Source: Parabacteroides sp. 52
Lineage (GTDB): Bacteria > Bacteroidota > Bacteroidia > Bacteroidales > Tannerellaceae
Assembly (NCBI RefSeq): GCF_010500925.1
Contig: NZ_QVMG01000001.1
Span: 248,001-312,000, forward strand
Direction: 5' to 3'
DNA length: 64,000 nucleotides
Position 1 is the stretch's first letter, and each line of letters begins with the position of its first letter. Below the pieces are notes generated by a model. That model ran no database searches and was not told where the DNA came from. It saw only the letters and a list, made by a program, of their open reading frames with translations. Made by a program: the position numbers and the translations under genes. Positions 24,008 to 33,293 of this stretch are shown in pieces.

Positions 24008-25093
24008 ATGAAATTCAAATTAGGACGATTAGACTGGTATATCATTAAACAGTTCCTGGGAACGTATATCTTTGCGATTGCCCTGATTATATCGATTTCA
24101 GTTGTTTTCGATATCAATGAAAAGATCGATAAGTTTCTGAATCCGGACGTACCTCTTAAAGCGATTGTCTTTGACTACTACCTGAATTTCATCCCTTATT
24201 TTGCCAATCTGTTCAGCCCATTGTTTACATTCATTGCGGTAATCTTTTTCACCTCCAAATTGGCTGATCGTTCCGAAATCATAGCCATGTTAGCCAGTGG
24301 TATGAGTTTTCAACGATTGATGATGCCGTATATGATCTCAGCGGCTATAATCGCTTTTGCCACATTCATCTTAAATGGCTTTATCATTCCTCCGGCAAAT
24401 ACTACCCGTATCGAGTTTCAAAATTCTTATATAAAGAACAAACGGGTGGAACAAGCCAGCCGCGTACAATTGGAGGTCGAACCCGGGGTCATTGCTTATT
24501 TCGATACCTACCACGCCGAATCCGGCATGGGTTATCGTTTTTCCCTGGATCATTTCGAAGACAAACAATTGGTTTCCCGCTTAACAGCCGGTTCCATCAA
24601 ATACGATTCGCTTTACACCTGGACAATTATGGATTACACCATACGGGATTTTGAAGGTATGCGGGAAATAATCACGACAGGAACCCGGAAAGATACAACC
24701 CTGACGATTGTTCCATCCGACTTTCTCATCTCCGTCAATGACTGTGAAACCATGACCACCCCCCAATTGCATACCTATATCCAACGGCAGAAAAAACGGG
24801 GCATCGGTAATATCCAAATGTTCGAAATAGAATATCACAAACGTTTTGCCAGCATCATGGCGGCCTTTATCCTGACCACTATCGGCGTTTCGCTCTCCTC
24901 CAGAAAAGTAAAAGGAGGCATGGGATTGAATATAGGAATAGGCATTGGGCTGAGTTTCTCTTACATTCTTTTCACCACGGTTACATCTACTTTTGCCGTG
25001 AATGGATATGTGAGTGCGATGGTTGCTGCATGGATCCCCAATATCATTTATACCTTTATAGCGATCTACTTATACGGGAAAGCCCCCCGGTAA
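24008..25093 (+). CDS. LptF/LptG-family permease (YjgP/YjgQ)
   Basis: A 361-residue inner-membrane subunit of the lipopolysaccharide export ABC transporter, which lifts LPS from the inner membrane toward the LptC/A bridge. It has the family layout: an N-terminal helix group (LDWYIIKQFLGTYIFAIALI, then FLNPDVPLKAIVFDYYLNFIPYF), the coupling segment SKLADRSEIIAMLASGMSF, a periplasmic beta-jellyroll (about 135-260), and C-terminal helices (FASIMAAFILTTIGVSLSSR). LptF and LptG are hard to tell apart by reading. Bacteroidetes often encode them separately. The start at 24008 is chosen because it lies one base after the tgt stop and gives the family's normal N-terminus; the longer in-frame ATG at 23951 lies inside tgt. 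Confidence 0.9.
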   Translation: MKFKLGRLDWYIIKQFLGTYIFAIALIISISVVFDINEKIDKFLNPDVPLKAIVFDYYLNFIPYFANLFSPLFTFIAVIFFTSKLADRSEIIAMLASGMSFQRLMMPYMISAAIIAFATFILNGFIIPPANTTRIEFQNSYIKNKRVEQASRVQLEVEPGVIAYFDTYHAESGMGYRFSLDHFEDKQLVSRLTAGSIKYDSLYTWTIMDYTIRDFEGMREIITTGTRKDTTLTIVPSDFLISVNDCETMTTPQLHTYIQRQKKRGIGNIQMFEIEYHKRFASIMAAFILTTIGVSLSSRKVKGGMGLNIGIGIGLSFSYILFTTVTSTFAVNGYVSAMVAAWIPNIIYTFIAIYLYGKAPR

Positions 25094-25130
25094 GATCGGG
25101 CATCCACACAGCCCACATATATATTCAGCT

Positions 25131-25733
25131 TTATTGAAACTGCATCATTTTACTCAGGTACTTGCCTACAATGTCGAATTCCAAATTGACAACGCTCCCT
25201 TTTTCGATTTGTCCGAAATTGGTAAAATCGTGCGTATAAGGGATTATAGCTACCTCAAACGTGTGTTGACCGGAATTACAAACTGTCAGGCTGACCCCAT
25301 TGACACAAACCGATCCTTTTTCTACAGTCATATATCCCTGGCGCGCCATCTCTTTGTCAAACGCATACTCGAATGAGTAATACCAACTGCCGTCCGCCTC
25401 ACGCACTTGCGTACAAACAGCCGTCTGGTCTACATGGCCCTGCACAATATGCCCATCCAAACGGCCATTCATCAACATGCTGCGTTCCAGATTCACCTTA
25501 TCACCGGCTTTCAATAAGCCCAGGTTGGATCGTTCCAATGTTTCTTTTATAGCCGTTACGGTATACGTGTCTTCCGTCATACTGACAACAGTCAGACAAA
25601 CCCCATTGTGGGAGACACTCTGATCAATTTTAAGCTCATTGACAAAGGAGCATTTCATAGTCAAATGCACATTGCCTTTATCCTGTTCTACGGCAACCAC
25701 TTGGGCTGCCTCTTCTACTATCCCGGAAAACAT
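25131..25733 (-). CDS. ribE: Riboflavin synthase alpha chain
   Basis: This enzyme dismutates two 6,7-dimethyl-8-ribityllumazine molecules into riboflavin and the pyrimidinedione. The 200 residues consist of two tandem lumazine-binding domains: MFSGIVEEAAQVV and NGVCLTVVSM in the first (1-95), GHIVQGHVDQTA and NGVSLTVCN in the second (about 96-190). The length is standard for a RibE monomer of the trimer. The minus-strand -7 box TATCTTTG lies at 25761-25768, about 30 bp upstream of the ATG. No FMN riboswitch is visible in the short leader. It stands alone between the LPS permease (convergent) and fhs (divergent), with the palindromic repeat and a 9-bp tandem repeat in the divergent gap. Confidence 0.95.
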   Translation of the reverse strand: MFSGIVEEAAQVVAVEQDKGNVHLTMKCSFVNELKIDQSVSHNGVCLTVVSMTEDTYTVTAIKETLERSNLGLLKAGDKVNLERSMLMNGRLDGHIVQGHVDQTAVCTQVREADGSWYYSFEYAFDKEMARQGYMTVEKGSVCVNGVSLTVCNSGQHTFEVAIIPYTHDFTNFGQIEKGSVVNLEFDIVGKYLSKMMQFQ

Positions 25734-25817
25734 ATCATTTTTGTTTTAAGTTACGTCGAGCAAAGATACAAATATTAAGTGGCATAACCTGTCGGCGAAC
25801 GGCTTTCCAATGCGGAA

Positions 25818-25919
25818 AAATAAAATTGCCGATAATTGTCGGCAATTGTGCTGATATATATCGGCACAAGTGTCGACAATTATCAGCACAAGTGTCGACG
25901 GCTATCGACACTTTTATTT
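25818..25919. repeat. Dispersed palindromic repeat, copy 2 (four 22-bp units, mixed orientation)
   Basis: Units start at 25828, 25850, 25872 and 25894. The first spacer is AATTGT. The second and third spacers read ACAAGT, the reverse complement of the ACTTGT seen in the other copies, so the inner units lie in the opposite orientation. The ends AAATAAAATTGC (25818-25829) and CTTTTATTT (25911-25919) keep the mirror arrangement, though the right end is less perfect. It lies in the gap between the divergent ribE and fhs genes, 186 bp before the fhs start. Confidence 0.92.
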
Positions 25920-25929
25920 CCCAGCGTCC

Positions 25930-25982
25930 TTTAACTCCTCTGACTACTTTAACTACTCTGACTACTTTGACTACTTGACTCC
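25930..25982. repeat. 9-bp tandem repeat (about six units)
   Basis: Consecutive units TTTAACTCC, TCTGACTAC, TTTAACTAC, TCTGACTAC, TTTGACTAC and TTGACTCC follow directly after palindromic repeat copy 2. The purpose is unknown. Such arrays change length by slippage, and this one lies about 125 bp upstream of fhs. The remaining bases up to 26106 are AT-rich with no clear promoter match. Confidence 0.85.
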
Positions 25983-26106
25983 TTTTTCTCCTATACAAGA
26001 AATAGAAAAGCAAAATATATACAAAAAAACAGATCCTTTCCTTTTCTTTTTTGTTATACTAAGTAAAATGTCTTTATTTTGTCCATTTAAAATAAATACC
26101 TAATAA

Positions 26107-27774
26107 ATGAAGTCAGATATAGAAATAGCAAGAGAAGTTTCCCTAAAGAAAGTAAAAGAAATAGCCGTTGATTTAGGCATTCCCCGTAGTGAAGTTTTAA
26201 ACTATGGGAAACATATGGCCAAGATACCCATTGAACTTATTGATAAGAAAAAAATACAGGAACACAACCTGATCCTGGTAACAGCCATCACACCGACAAA
26301 GGCGGGAATCGGAAAAACAACCGTTTCTATCGGTTTGTCTTTGGGATTGAATAAATTAGGTAAAAAATCCGTTGTCGCTTTACGGGAACCCTCCTTAGGA
26401 CCGGTATTCGGCATGAAAGGAGGAGCTGCCGGAGGAGGATATGCACAGGTATTACCGATGGAAAATATCAACCTGCATTTCACCGGAGATTTTCACGCCA
26501 TCACATCTGCCCACAATACGATCACGGCTTTATTAGACAACTATATTTATCAAAACCGAAACAGCTGTGAAGGGCTGAAAGAAATCAAATGGAAAAGAGT
26601 GTTGGATGTGAACGACCGGAGCCTGCGCAATATCGTATCCGGCCTGGGAGGAACGGCAAACGGTGTTCCGACAGAAACCGGATTTGATATCACCCCGGCT
26701 TCCGAAATCATGGCCATCCTATGCCTGTCAACAGATATCGACGATTTAAAGCGTCGCGTAGGTAATATATTGTTAGGATATACCCACAATGACGAACCAT
26801 TTACCGTGAAAGACCTGGGCATAGCCGGAGCGATCACCGTCTTATTGAAAGATGCTCTTCGTCCCAACCTGGTGCAGACAACGGAACATACCCCGGCATT
26901 CGTGCATGGAGGCCCGTTTGCCAATATTGCACACGGATGTAATTCCATACTGGCCACCCAAATGGCACTTACTTATGGAGATTATGTGATAACAGAAGCC
27001 GGATTCGGCGCCGACCTGGGAGCGGAAAAGTTTTTCAATATCAAATGCCGGAAAGCTGGATTGACACCGAAAGTAACTGTTTTGGTTGCCACAGCACAAA
27101 GCCTTAAGATGCATGGAGGCGTCCCCGAATCCCAAATCAAAGAACCGAATGTGGAAGGTATACGCAACGGATTAGCCAATCTGGATAAACATATCGAAAA
27201 TATCAAAAGCTTCGGCCAACAGGTGATTGTCACTTTCAACCGTTACACAACCGATACGGACGAGGAGATAAATCTGGCAGCAGCGCATTGTCAAAAGCTG
27301 GGCGTCGGTTTTGCCGTAAACAATGTCTTTGCCCAAGGAGGAGAAGGAGGAATGGAATTGGCACAACTCGTTGTGGACACCATCGAAAAGAATCCTTCCC
27401 AGCAAATGAAATTCACTTACGAAGACAATGACAGTGTCAAAACGAAGGTGAAAAAAGTAGCCGAACAGATTTATGGAGCCTCTTCTATTGTCTACACCAC
27501 GTTGGCAGACAAGAAACTGAAACAGATAGAAAGCCTCGGAATCTCTCATTATCCTATTTGTATCGCTAAAACACAATACTCTTTCTCTTCTGATCCCAAG
27601 GCTTATGGAGTCGCCAAAAACTTTGAATTAAAAGTGCGCGACGTCATCATCAATAACGGAGCTGAAATGATAGTCATCATTATGGGTGAGATTATGCGTA
27701 TGCCGGGATTACCCAAAGAGCCACAGGCCAACCATATTGACATTGTCAACGGCCAGGTGGAAGGACTGAGTTAA
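26107..27774 (+). CDS. fhs: Formate-tetrahydrofolate ligase
   Basis: This enzyme activates formate with ATP to give 10-formyl-THF for one-carbon metabolism. The 555 residues match the usual length. The P-loop region reads [19 protein letters not shown] (about 57-75), followed by [20 protein letters not shown], a family signature, and [14 protein letters not shown]. Further conserved parts are [30 protein letters not shown] and [17 protein letters not shown]. The C-terminus ends with [18 protein letters not shown]. The gene is monocistronic, with a divergent repeat-rich upstream gap (25734-26106) and a hairpin terminator at 27801-27837. Confidence 0.96.
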   Translation: MKSDIEIAREVSLKKVKEIAVDLGIPRSEVLNYGKHMAKIPIELIDKKKIQEHNLILVTAITPTKAGIGKTTVSIGLSLGLNKLGKKSVVALREPSLGPVFGMKGGAAGGGYAQVLPMENINLHFTGDFHAITSAHNTITALLDNYIYQNRNSCEGLKEIKWKRVLDVNDRSLRNIVSGLGGTANGVPTETGFDITPASEIMAILCLSTDIDDLKRRVGNILLGYTHNDEPFTVKDLGIAGAITVLLKDALRPNLVQTTEHTPAFVHGGPFANIAHGCNSILATQMALTYGDYVITEAGFGADLGAEKFFNIKCRKAGLTPKVTVLVATAQSLKMHGGVPESQIKEPNVEGIRNGLANLDKHIENIKSFGQQVIVTFNRYTTDTDEEINLAAAHCQKLGVGFAVNNVFAQGGEGGMELAQLVVDTIEKNPSQQMKFTYEDNDSVKTKVKKVAEQIYGASSIVYTTLADKKLKQIESLGISHYPICIAKTQYSFSSDPKAYGVAKNFELKVRDVIINNGAEMIVIIMGEIMRMPGLPKEPQANHIDIVNGQVEGLS

Positions 27775-27800
27775 AAAGCGGCCGACATACTTCAAAAGAA

Positions 27801-27837
27801 AAAAGGAAACAGAGTCAGTGACACTGTTTCCTTTTTT
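27801..27837 (+). terminator. Terminator after fhs
   Basis: AAAAGGAAACAG (27801-27812) pairs with CTGTTTCCTTTT (27824-27835), and an inner GTC/GAC pair shortens the loop. The T run continues to 27837. It lies 26 bp after the fhs stop. Confidence 0.88.
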
Positions 27838-27895
27838 CTTTTTCTCTCTTTCCTGTTTTATCTTTTATGAAGCACGTTTCGGTTCTTCGTTCTTC

Positions 27896-28870
27896 TTATC
27901 CGATAAACGTTTCCATAAACTTTGCATCCGGCGAAGGAGTAAATGTCACTTCCGAGGCATTTGCCGGAATCAGAACGGTTTGTCCCTGACGTACAAGCAA
28001 TTCATGCCCTTCATTATCCCGAAGCATTGCTTGTCCCCCCATGCAGATATAAACGACAAAAGAGTCTATCGCTGTCAATTCCCGTACAAGCGGTGCATTC
28101 ATTTCCAATAAGTTTGTCGTGAAATATTTACATGTTGCCAAAGAAACGGCTTCATTGGCATGCGCTTTGTAATGCGTCCGGTAGTCTGCTTGCAAACGGT
28201 AATCAATGGCGTCTTTTGCTAAATCCGTATGCAACTCCCTGCCATTGCCGTGTACATCCTTGCGGTTATAGTCGTAGATCCGGTACGTGATATTACTTGT
28301 CTGCTGTATCTCTGCAATAAAGCAACCGGCTCCTATCGCATGTACTCTTCCTGCAGGTAGGAAAAACACATCCCCCGGACGGACTTCATAGCGTTGCAGT
28401 ACATCCGTAATCGTGTTCTCCTGCACGCGCTTTACATAGTCTGTTGCATCTATTTGTTTGCTGAATCCGGAATAAAGGGAAGCCCCTTCTGCCGCTTTAA
28501 TCACATACCACATCTCTGTCTTTCCAAACGAATCATGGCGCTTCCTGGCCAGTTCATCATCGGGATGTACCTGGATAGACAAATCATCACGGGCATCTAT
28601 AAACTTTATCAACAAAGGAAAGGTCGTACCGAATTGCTCCATCACCTTTTTTCCCAACAACCGACTGCCATAGACGCGAATCAATTCGTCTAGACTCTTG
28701 CCTGCAAGCTCTCCATTGGCTACGACAGAATAATTATCTTCGACATGTGACAACTCCCAACTCTCTCCTATACCTTCCTGCACCGGAGTAATACCTTTAA
28801 AAGGGCAAATATCCGCCCCTCCCCAAATAACCTTTTTCAGTATGGGTTCAAAAATAAATGGATATAACAT
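27896..28870 (-). CDS. manA: Type I mannose-6-phosphate isomerase
   Basis: A zinc-dependent isomerase that interconverts mannose-6-phosphate and fructose-6-phosphate, 324 residues of the short bacterial class I form. The cupin core shows the metal-binding segment IQVHPDDELARKR with KTEMWYVI, the GRVHAIGAGCFIAEIQQTSN motif, and RIYDYNRKD near the active site. The start MLYPFIFEPILKKVIWGG is the normal family N-terminus. It supplies mannose for GDP-mannose-linked polysaccharide or links mannose use to glycolysis. It lies 25 bp downstream of glgB on the same strand, which suggests a small operon of sugar metabolism. Its own promoter is not evident. Confidence 0.94.
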   Translation of the reverse strand: MLYPFIFEPILKKVIWGGADICPFKGITPVQEGIGESWELSHVEDNYSVVANGELAGKSLDELIRVYGSRLLGKKVMEQFGTTFPLLIKFIDARDDLSIQVHPDDELARKRHDSFGKTEMWYVIKAAEGASLYSGFSKQIDATDYVKRVQENTITDVLQRYEVRPGDVFFLPAGRVHAIGAGCFIAEIQQTSNITYRIYDYNRKDVHGNGRELHTDLAKDAIDYRLQADYRTHYKAHANEAVSLATCKYFTTNLLEMNAPLVRELTAIDSFVVYICMGGQAMLRDNEGHELLVRQGQTVLIPANASEVTFTPSPDAKFMETFIG

Positions 28871-28895
28871 ATTTATATATAACTAATGATAAGTA

Positions 28896-30905
28896 TTAAT
28901 TCAATCTGCGCAACACAACGGCACTGCGGGCAGGGATATATAGTTTCAACCACTCTTTCTTCTCTTTTTTATACAAAGGATCCAGGTGGGTAAAATGATG
29001 TATACTGTCATCCGCCAAGCCAAAACCGCCAAACCGTGTGGCATCCGTGTTTAATACAACTTCATATTCGCCCATGGGAGAAAGAAATCCATAATCCGCA
29101 TAGGATTTATACGGGCTGAAATTGAAGACAAACAATAAATCTTTGCGCATATAAGCAAGTATTTGGTCGCCGTCACTATCCCATATCTTTTGGATCGGTG
29201 TCTGTTGAAAGTTCTTGACACTGCGGATCAGTTCCAACATCTCCCGGTCAAAATCACCCAGAAAATGATATTTTAGATTGGGATCGTCTACCAATCCCCA
29301 TTGACGGCGGGCATATGCATGAGACCATCCATTTCCTTCGCGAGGAAAATCAATCCACTCCGGATGTCCGAACTCATTTCCCATAAAATTCAAATAGCCT
29401 CCATTGATCGTTGATGCTGTTACCAGACGAATCATTTTATGCAACGCCATTCCCCGTTCAACAACATAATTGCGATCGGACGCCTGCATATGCCAATACA
29501 TGTCGGCATCTATCAACCGGAAGATAATCGTCTTATCCCCTACCAATGCCTGGTCATGACTCTCGGCATAACTGATAGTCTTTTCATCTGCCCGGCGGTT
29601 TGTTGTTTCCCACCAGATGGAAGAGGGATGCCATTCTTCATCTTTTTTCTCTTTGATAGTCTTTATCCAGTAATCCGGAATGTTCATGGCCATACGGTAA
29701 TCGAATCCATAGCCGCCTTCTTCACAAGCGACAGCTAATCCGGGCATACCACTGACCTCTTCGGCAATGGTTATCGCATTTTTATTTACTTCGTGTATCA
29801 GTTTGTTAGCCAATGTCAGATAAGCAATGGCATCACCATCCTGCGTGCCGTTATAATAATCGCCATAATTCATGAAAGCCTCTCCCAATCCATGGCTGTA
29901 ATAAAGCATGGAAGTGACTCCATCGAAACGGAAACCGTCGAATTTATATTCTTCCAACCAGAATTTGCAGTTAGACAAAAGGAAATGAAGCACTTCATTT
30001 TTACCATAATCAAACACCAGGGAATCCCAAGCGGGATGCTCCCGGCGAGCGCCTTCGTGGAAATATTGATTATAAGAGCCGTCAAAGCGTCCCAAACCTT
30101 CGACTTCATTTTTTACTGCATGGCTATGTACAATATCCATAATAACCGCAATGCCCATGCCGTGTGCCTCATCAATCAAATGTTTTAATTCTTCGGGAGT
30201 ACCAAAACGGGAGGAAGCAGCAAAAAAACTACTTACATGATAACCGAAAGAACCATAATAGGGATGTTCCTGAATAGCCATGATCTGAATCGCATTGTAT
30301 CCGTCTTTCTTTATACGGGGCAGAATATGGCGGCAAAACTCATCATATGAACCCACCTTCTCCTCGGCTGTTCCCATACCTATATGACATTCATATATCA
30401 ATAACGGGGATACATCCGGTTTAAATGTCGTATTCTTAAACACATAAGGAGTGGGTGGATTCCATACCTGTGCACTGAATATCTTTGTATGTTCATCCTG
30501 AACTACCCGGCGAATCCACGCAGGGATACGTTCACCCGATCCCCCTTCCCATTCAATCAATAGTTTGAAAAGGTCTTCATGATGCAATAAATCTTCTTGC
30601 AACACAATTTCCCAAACACCATTCTCCTGGCGGGTCATTCGGTATTCTTCCTTCTTTTGCCAATCATTGAAATCACCTATAAGATAAATGGCCGTAGCAT
30701 GAGGCGCCCATTCACGGAAGATCCAGGATTTATTGGTTTGATGTAGTCCGAAGTAAAGATAGCCGGAAGCCAGTTCCGATAGGGTTTGTTTCCCTTGGTT
30801 GGTAAGGCTCTTTTCTTTCTCGATTGCATACTGATACCTTCCTTCAATTGCCTCCTTATAAGGAGCTAACCAAGGGTCATTTTTAATAAGGTTCAAAGAC
30901 TCCAT
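28896..30905 (-). CDS. glgB: 1,4-alpha-glucan branching enzyme (GH13)
   Basis: This enzyme makes alpha-1,6 branches in glycogen. From the ATG at 30905 (MESLNLIKND) the protein has 669 residues, the length of the eukaryote-like branching enzymes common in Bacteroidetes. Layout: N-terminal helical piece, CBM48 (about 60-150, FREWAPHATAIYLIGDFNDW), then the GH13 barrel with YECHIGMG, the nucleophile in GFRFDGVTSM, the acid in TIAEEVSGMPG, and SYAESHDQALVGDKT, and a C-terminal beta domain. An ATG at 31001 would add 32 residues that overlap the promoter (-7 TATCTTTG at 30934-30941) and is rejected. manA follows after 25 bp. The antiporter operon starts divergently at 31008. Confidence 0.94.
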   Translation of the reverse strand: MESLNLIKNDPWLAPYKEAIEGRYQYAIEKEKSLTNQGKQTLSELASGYLYFGLHQTNKSWIFREWAPHATAIYLIGDFNDWQKKEEYRMTRQENGVWEIVLQEDLLHHEDLFKLLIEWEGGSGERIPAWIRRVVQDEHTKIFSAQVWNPPTPYVFKNTTFKPDVSPLLIYECHIGMGTAEEKVGSYDEFCRHILPRIKKDGYNAIQIMAIQEHPYYGSFGYHVSSFFAASSRFGTPEELKHLIDEAHGMGIAVIMDIVHSHAVKNEVEGLGRFDGSYNQYFHEGARREHPAWDSLVFDYGKNEVLHFLLSNCKFWLEEYKFDGFRFDGVTSMLYYSHGLGEAFMNYGDYYNGTQDGDAIAYLTLANKLIHEVNKNAITIAEEVSGMPGLAVACEEGGYGFDYRMAMNIPDYWIKTIKEKKDEEWHPSSIWWETTNRRADEKTISYAESHDQALVGDKTIIFRLIDADMYWHMQASDRNYVVERGMALHKMIRLVTASTINGGYLNFMGNEFGHPEWIDFPREGNGWSHAYARRQWGLVDDPNLKYHFLGDFDREMLELIRSVKNFQQTPIQKIWDSDGDQILAYMRKDLLFVFNFSPYKSYADYGFLSPMGEYEVVLNTDATRFGGFGLADDSIHHFTHLDPLYKKEKKEWLKLYIPARSAVVLRRLN

Positions 30906-30933
30906 TGTTTTATTGAGTAGATTGGTTATTTGA

Positions 30934-30941
30934 CAAAGATA
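30934..30941 (-). promoter_or_regulatory. -7 box of glgB
   Basis: TATCTTTG on the minus strand, 29 bp before the glgB ATG. No good -33 match lies 19-20 nt upstream, so it may need an activator. It decides the choice of start for glgB. Confidence 0.5.
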
Positions 30942-30959
30942 AAAGAAAAAAGCGTATGC

Positions 30960-30990
30960 TTTGATAATAACAGGATAATTCTTATTTTTG
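30960..30990 (+). promoter_or_regulatory. Promoter of the antiporter operon
   Basis: TTTG (30960-30963), 19 nt, TATTTTTG (30983-30990): full consensus match. The ATG at 31008 follows 17 bp later. Confidence 0.75.
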
Positions 30991-31007
30991 CAAGAAACCA
31001 AACGTAG

Positions 31008-33293
31008 ATGAAAAAAGGAACAAAAAGCATTGCTTTTTATCTGTCAATGATTATTGTATTTGGTTCATTGATGTACATTATCGCCAAGAAAGGAGAAAGT
31101 CATCAGGTGAACGATGCCATAACGTCCGTATACAATGTTCCATCCAACTTAACGGAAGGTCTTGATATATTCCTCCATCTTCTTCTTGAACATATTGAAT
31201 CTCCTTTTAGCATCTTATTATTACAAATTATAGTCATCCTTCTTTGTTGCCGTTTTTTCGGATGGCTTTTTGTGAAAATAGGCCAACCTACAGTGGTCGG
31301 GGAGATTCTGGCCGGTATCATTTTAGGTCCCTCCATATTGGGGCGGTGGCTGCCGGAAGTGTCTTCTTTTATTTTCCCCGTGGAGTCTCTCGGGAATATC
31401 ACCTTATTGAGTCAGTTCGGATTAATTCTTTTTATGTTTGCCATCGGGATGGAGCTCGATATTACGGAGGTAAGAAAAAAACTAAAAGAGACCATTCTGA
31501 TCAGCCATACCAGTACCATCGTGCCTTTCTTCCTGGGTATGTTGACGGCCTACTTTGTCTATGAGAATTATGCGGATAAAAGTACTCCTTTCCTTTCATT
31601 TGCCTTGTTTATAGGCATTGCCATGAGTATTACGGCCTTTCCGGTATTGGCGCGTATTATCCAGGAAAAGGGACTGACCAAAACCCATCTGGGAACCATC
31701 TCTTTAGCCAGTGCCGCCAACGGAGATATCACAGCCTGGTGCCTGTTAGCCGTTGTGATAGCCATAGCACAGGCCGGAAGCATGTTGAGTGCGGTTTACA
31801 ATATCCTGTTCTCTATCTTGTATCTCTTCATTATGTTTCTGGTGGTACGTCCCTTCCTTCGCATGATTGGACAGGTATATCATAACAAAGAAGTGATTGA
31901 CAAAGGATTGGTCGCTTTCATGTTTCTTATCCTGATTGCCTCTTCCTATCTGACAGAGATATTGGGATTACACGCATTGTTCGGTGCTTTTATGGCCGGA
32001 GTGATTATGCCCAGCAACATTAAGTTCCGGAAGATCATGACAGAAAAAGTGGAAGATGTATCCCTCTCCCTTTTTCTCCCGTTATTCTTTGTGTCAACAG
32101 GTCTACGAACAGAGATCGGACTGTTAAACACTCCGGAATTGTGGTTGATGTGTGCCGTCTTTATCCTAGTCGCTATTGTGGGTAAATTCGGTGGAGCTAT
32201 GTTCTCCGCCCGTTTTGTCGGAGAAAGTTGGAAAAACAGTTTATATATCGGCGCATTAATGAACACCCGGGGATTGATGGAACTGGTTGTATTAACCATC
32301 GGATACGAAATGGGGATTCTTTCTCCTTCTATCTTCGTCATGTTAGTATTGATGACCTTGGTGACCACCTTTATGACAGCCCCCTTGATCTCTTTCATTA
32401 AGTTCTGCTTCCGTACCCATGATAAATTTGTCGAACAGAGACGGTTGGAACATCTGGAAGGGGTCTTTAAAGTATTACTCTCATTCGGTCGTGCCGGTAA
32501 CGGGCAGGTCATGCTCGATGTGGCCCATCAGATGTTTTCAAAAGGAGATGAAAAGTTAGAGGTTACAGCATTGCACCTCACCATAGGTTCGGACGTAAAT
32601 CCGCTTCATACAGACAATTTCGAAGAAATCAGTTTCGGTCCTATTTTATATGGGGCAAAGAAATTAGGGATGCAGATCCATACCCGTTATGAGATATCCA
32701 ACAATGCCGGACAAGAGATCTGTAATATTGTAAACAATGAAGGCTATGATTTCCTATTGGTTGGGGCCGGCATCACCTGGAGTAACCTTCCCGATGATAT
32801 TGCTGCCAATCAATTCCGTGATTCTGCACAAGGACGCTATCTCAAACGGTTCAAAGCAGAATCCTGGTTCTTCCCAGCGACCTTGCTTAAAGACAAAACG
32901 AAGATGTTCATAGAACAAACGAATGCGCCTGTAGGCGTATTTGTCAATCGGAATTTTGTCAAAGCAACACAGATCATTGTCATTCTGGATGCAGAAGAAG
33001 ACCTGCACTTGCTTAAATATGCAAGAACATTAATCAAATCGACCCAAGGTTCAATTGCTATTTTGGATCGTTCGAGTACAACAACCCCGGGAAAAAAGAA
33101 TATAGATAAACAAATCCGCCATTTTGCCATTGAATTTGCTCTCACAACTCTTTTACAGGAAAAAGATCTTATGCCGGAGTTGTTGAGCGATTATAACTTT
33201 ATGCTTATCAGCTATAATACATGGAACGATGTATCTGAACACCGGAAAGAAGCCTTGCAACTGATGCCGTCCACTTTAATCTTAAGTAAATAA
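31008..33293 (+). CDS. CPA2-family cation:proton antiporter with cytoplasmic C-terminal domain
   Basis: A 761-residue inner-membrane antiporter that exchanges sodium or potassium for protons. One extra N-terminal helix (7-26) precedes the standard 12-13 helices (about 65-450). Family motifs include GQPTVVGEILAGIILGPS, FMFAIGMELD, SITAFPVLARI and the ion-binding region SAANGDITAWCLLAVV. ALFGAFMAGVIMP and MNTRGLMELVVLTIGYEMG are further hallmarks. The cytoplasmic tail (470-761) has a universal-stress-protein-like first half (VLLSFGRAGNGQVMLDVAHQMF) and a second repeat, probably regulatory. It is the first gene of an operon with the FMN enzyme, whose ATG directly follows the stop codon, and the peptidase. 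Confidence 0.9.
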   Translation: MKKGTKSIAFYLSMIIVFGSLMYIIAKKGESHQVNDAITSVYNVPSNLTEGLDIFLHLLLEHIESPFSILLLQIIVILLCCRFFGWLFVKIGQPTVVGEILAGIILGPSILGRWLPEVSSFIFPVESLGNITLLSQFGLILFMFAIGMELDITEVRKKLKETILISHTSTIVPFFLGMLTAYFVYENYADKSTPFLSFALFIGIAMSITAFPVLARIIQEKGLTKTHLGTISLASAANGDITAWCLLAVVIAIAQAGSMLSAVYNILFSILYLFIMFLVVRPFLRMIGQVYHNKEVIDKGLVAFMFLILIASSYLTEILGLHALFGAFMAGVIMPSNIKFRKIMTEKVEDVSLSLFLPLFFVSTGLRTEIGLLNTPELWLMCAVFILVAIVGKFGGAMFSARFVGESWKNSLYIGALMNTRGLMELVVLTIGYEMGILSPSIFVMLVLMTLVTTFMTAPLISFIKFCFRTHDKFVEQRRLEHLEGVFKVLLSFGRAGNGQVMLDVAHQMFSKGDEKLEVTALHLTIGSDVNPLHTDNFEEISFGPILYGAKKLGMQIHTRYEISNNAGQEICNIVNNEGYDFLLVGAGITWSNLPDDIAANQFRDSAQGRYLKRFKAESWFFPATLLKDKTKMFIEQTNAPVGVFVNRNFVKATQIIVILDAEEDLHLLKYARTLIKSTQGSIAILDRSSTTTPGKKNIDKQIRHFAIEFALTTLLQEKDLMPELLSDYNFMLISYNTWNDVSEHRKEALQLMPSTLILSK

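Noticed and set aside
30906-31001. Longer glgB start at 31001
   Set aside because: The extra region contains the -7 box TATCTTTG and lacks similarity to branching enzymes.
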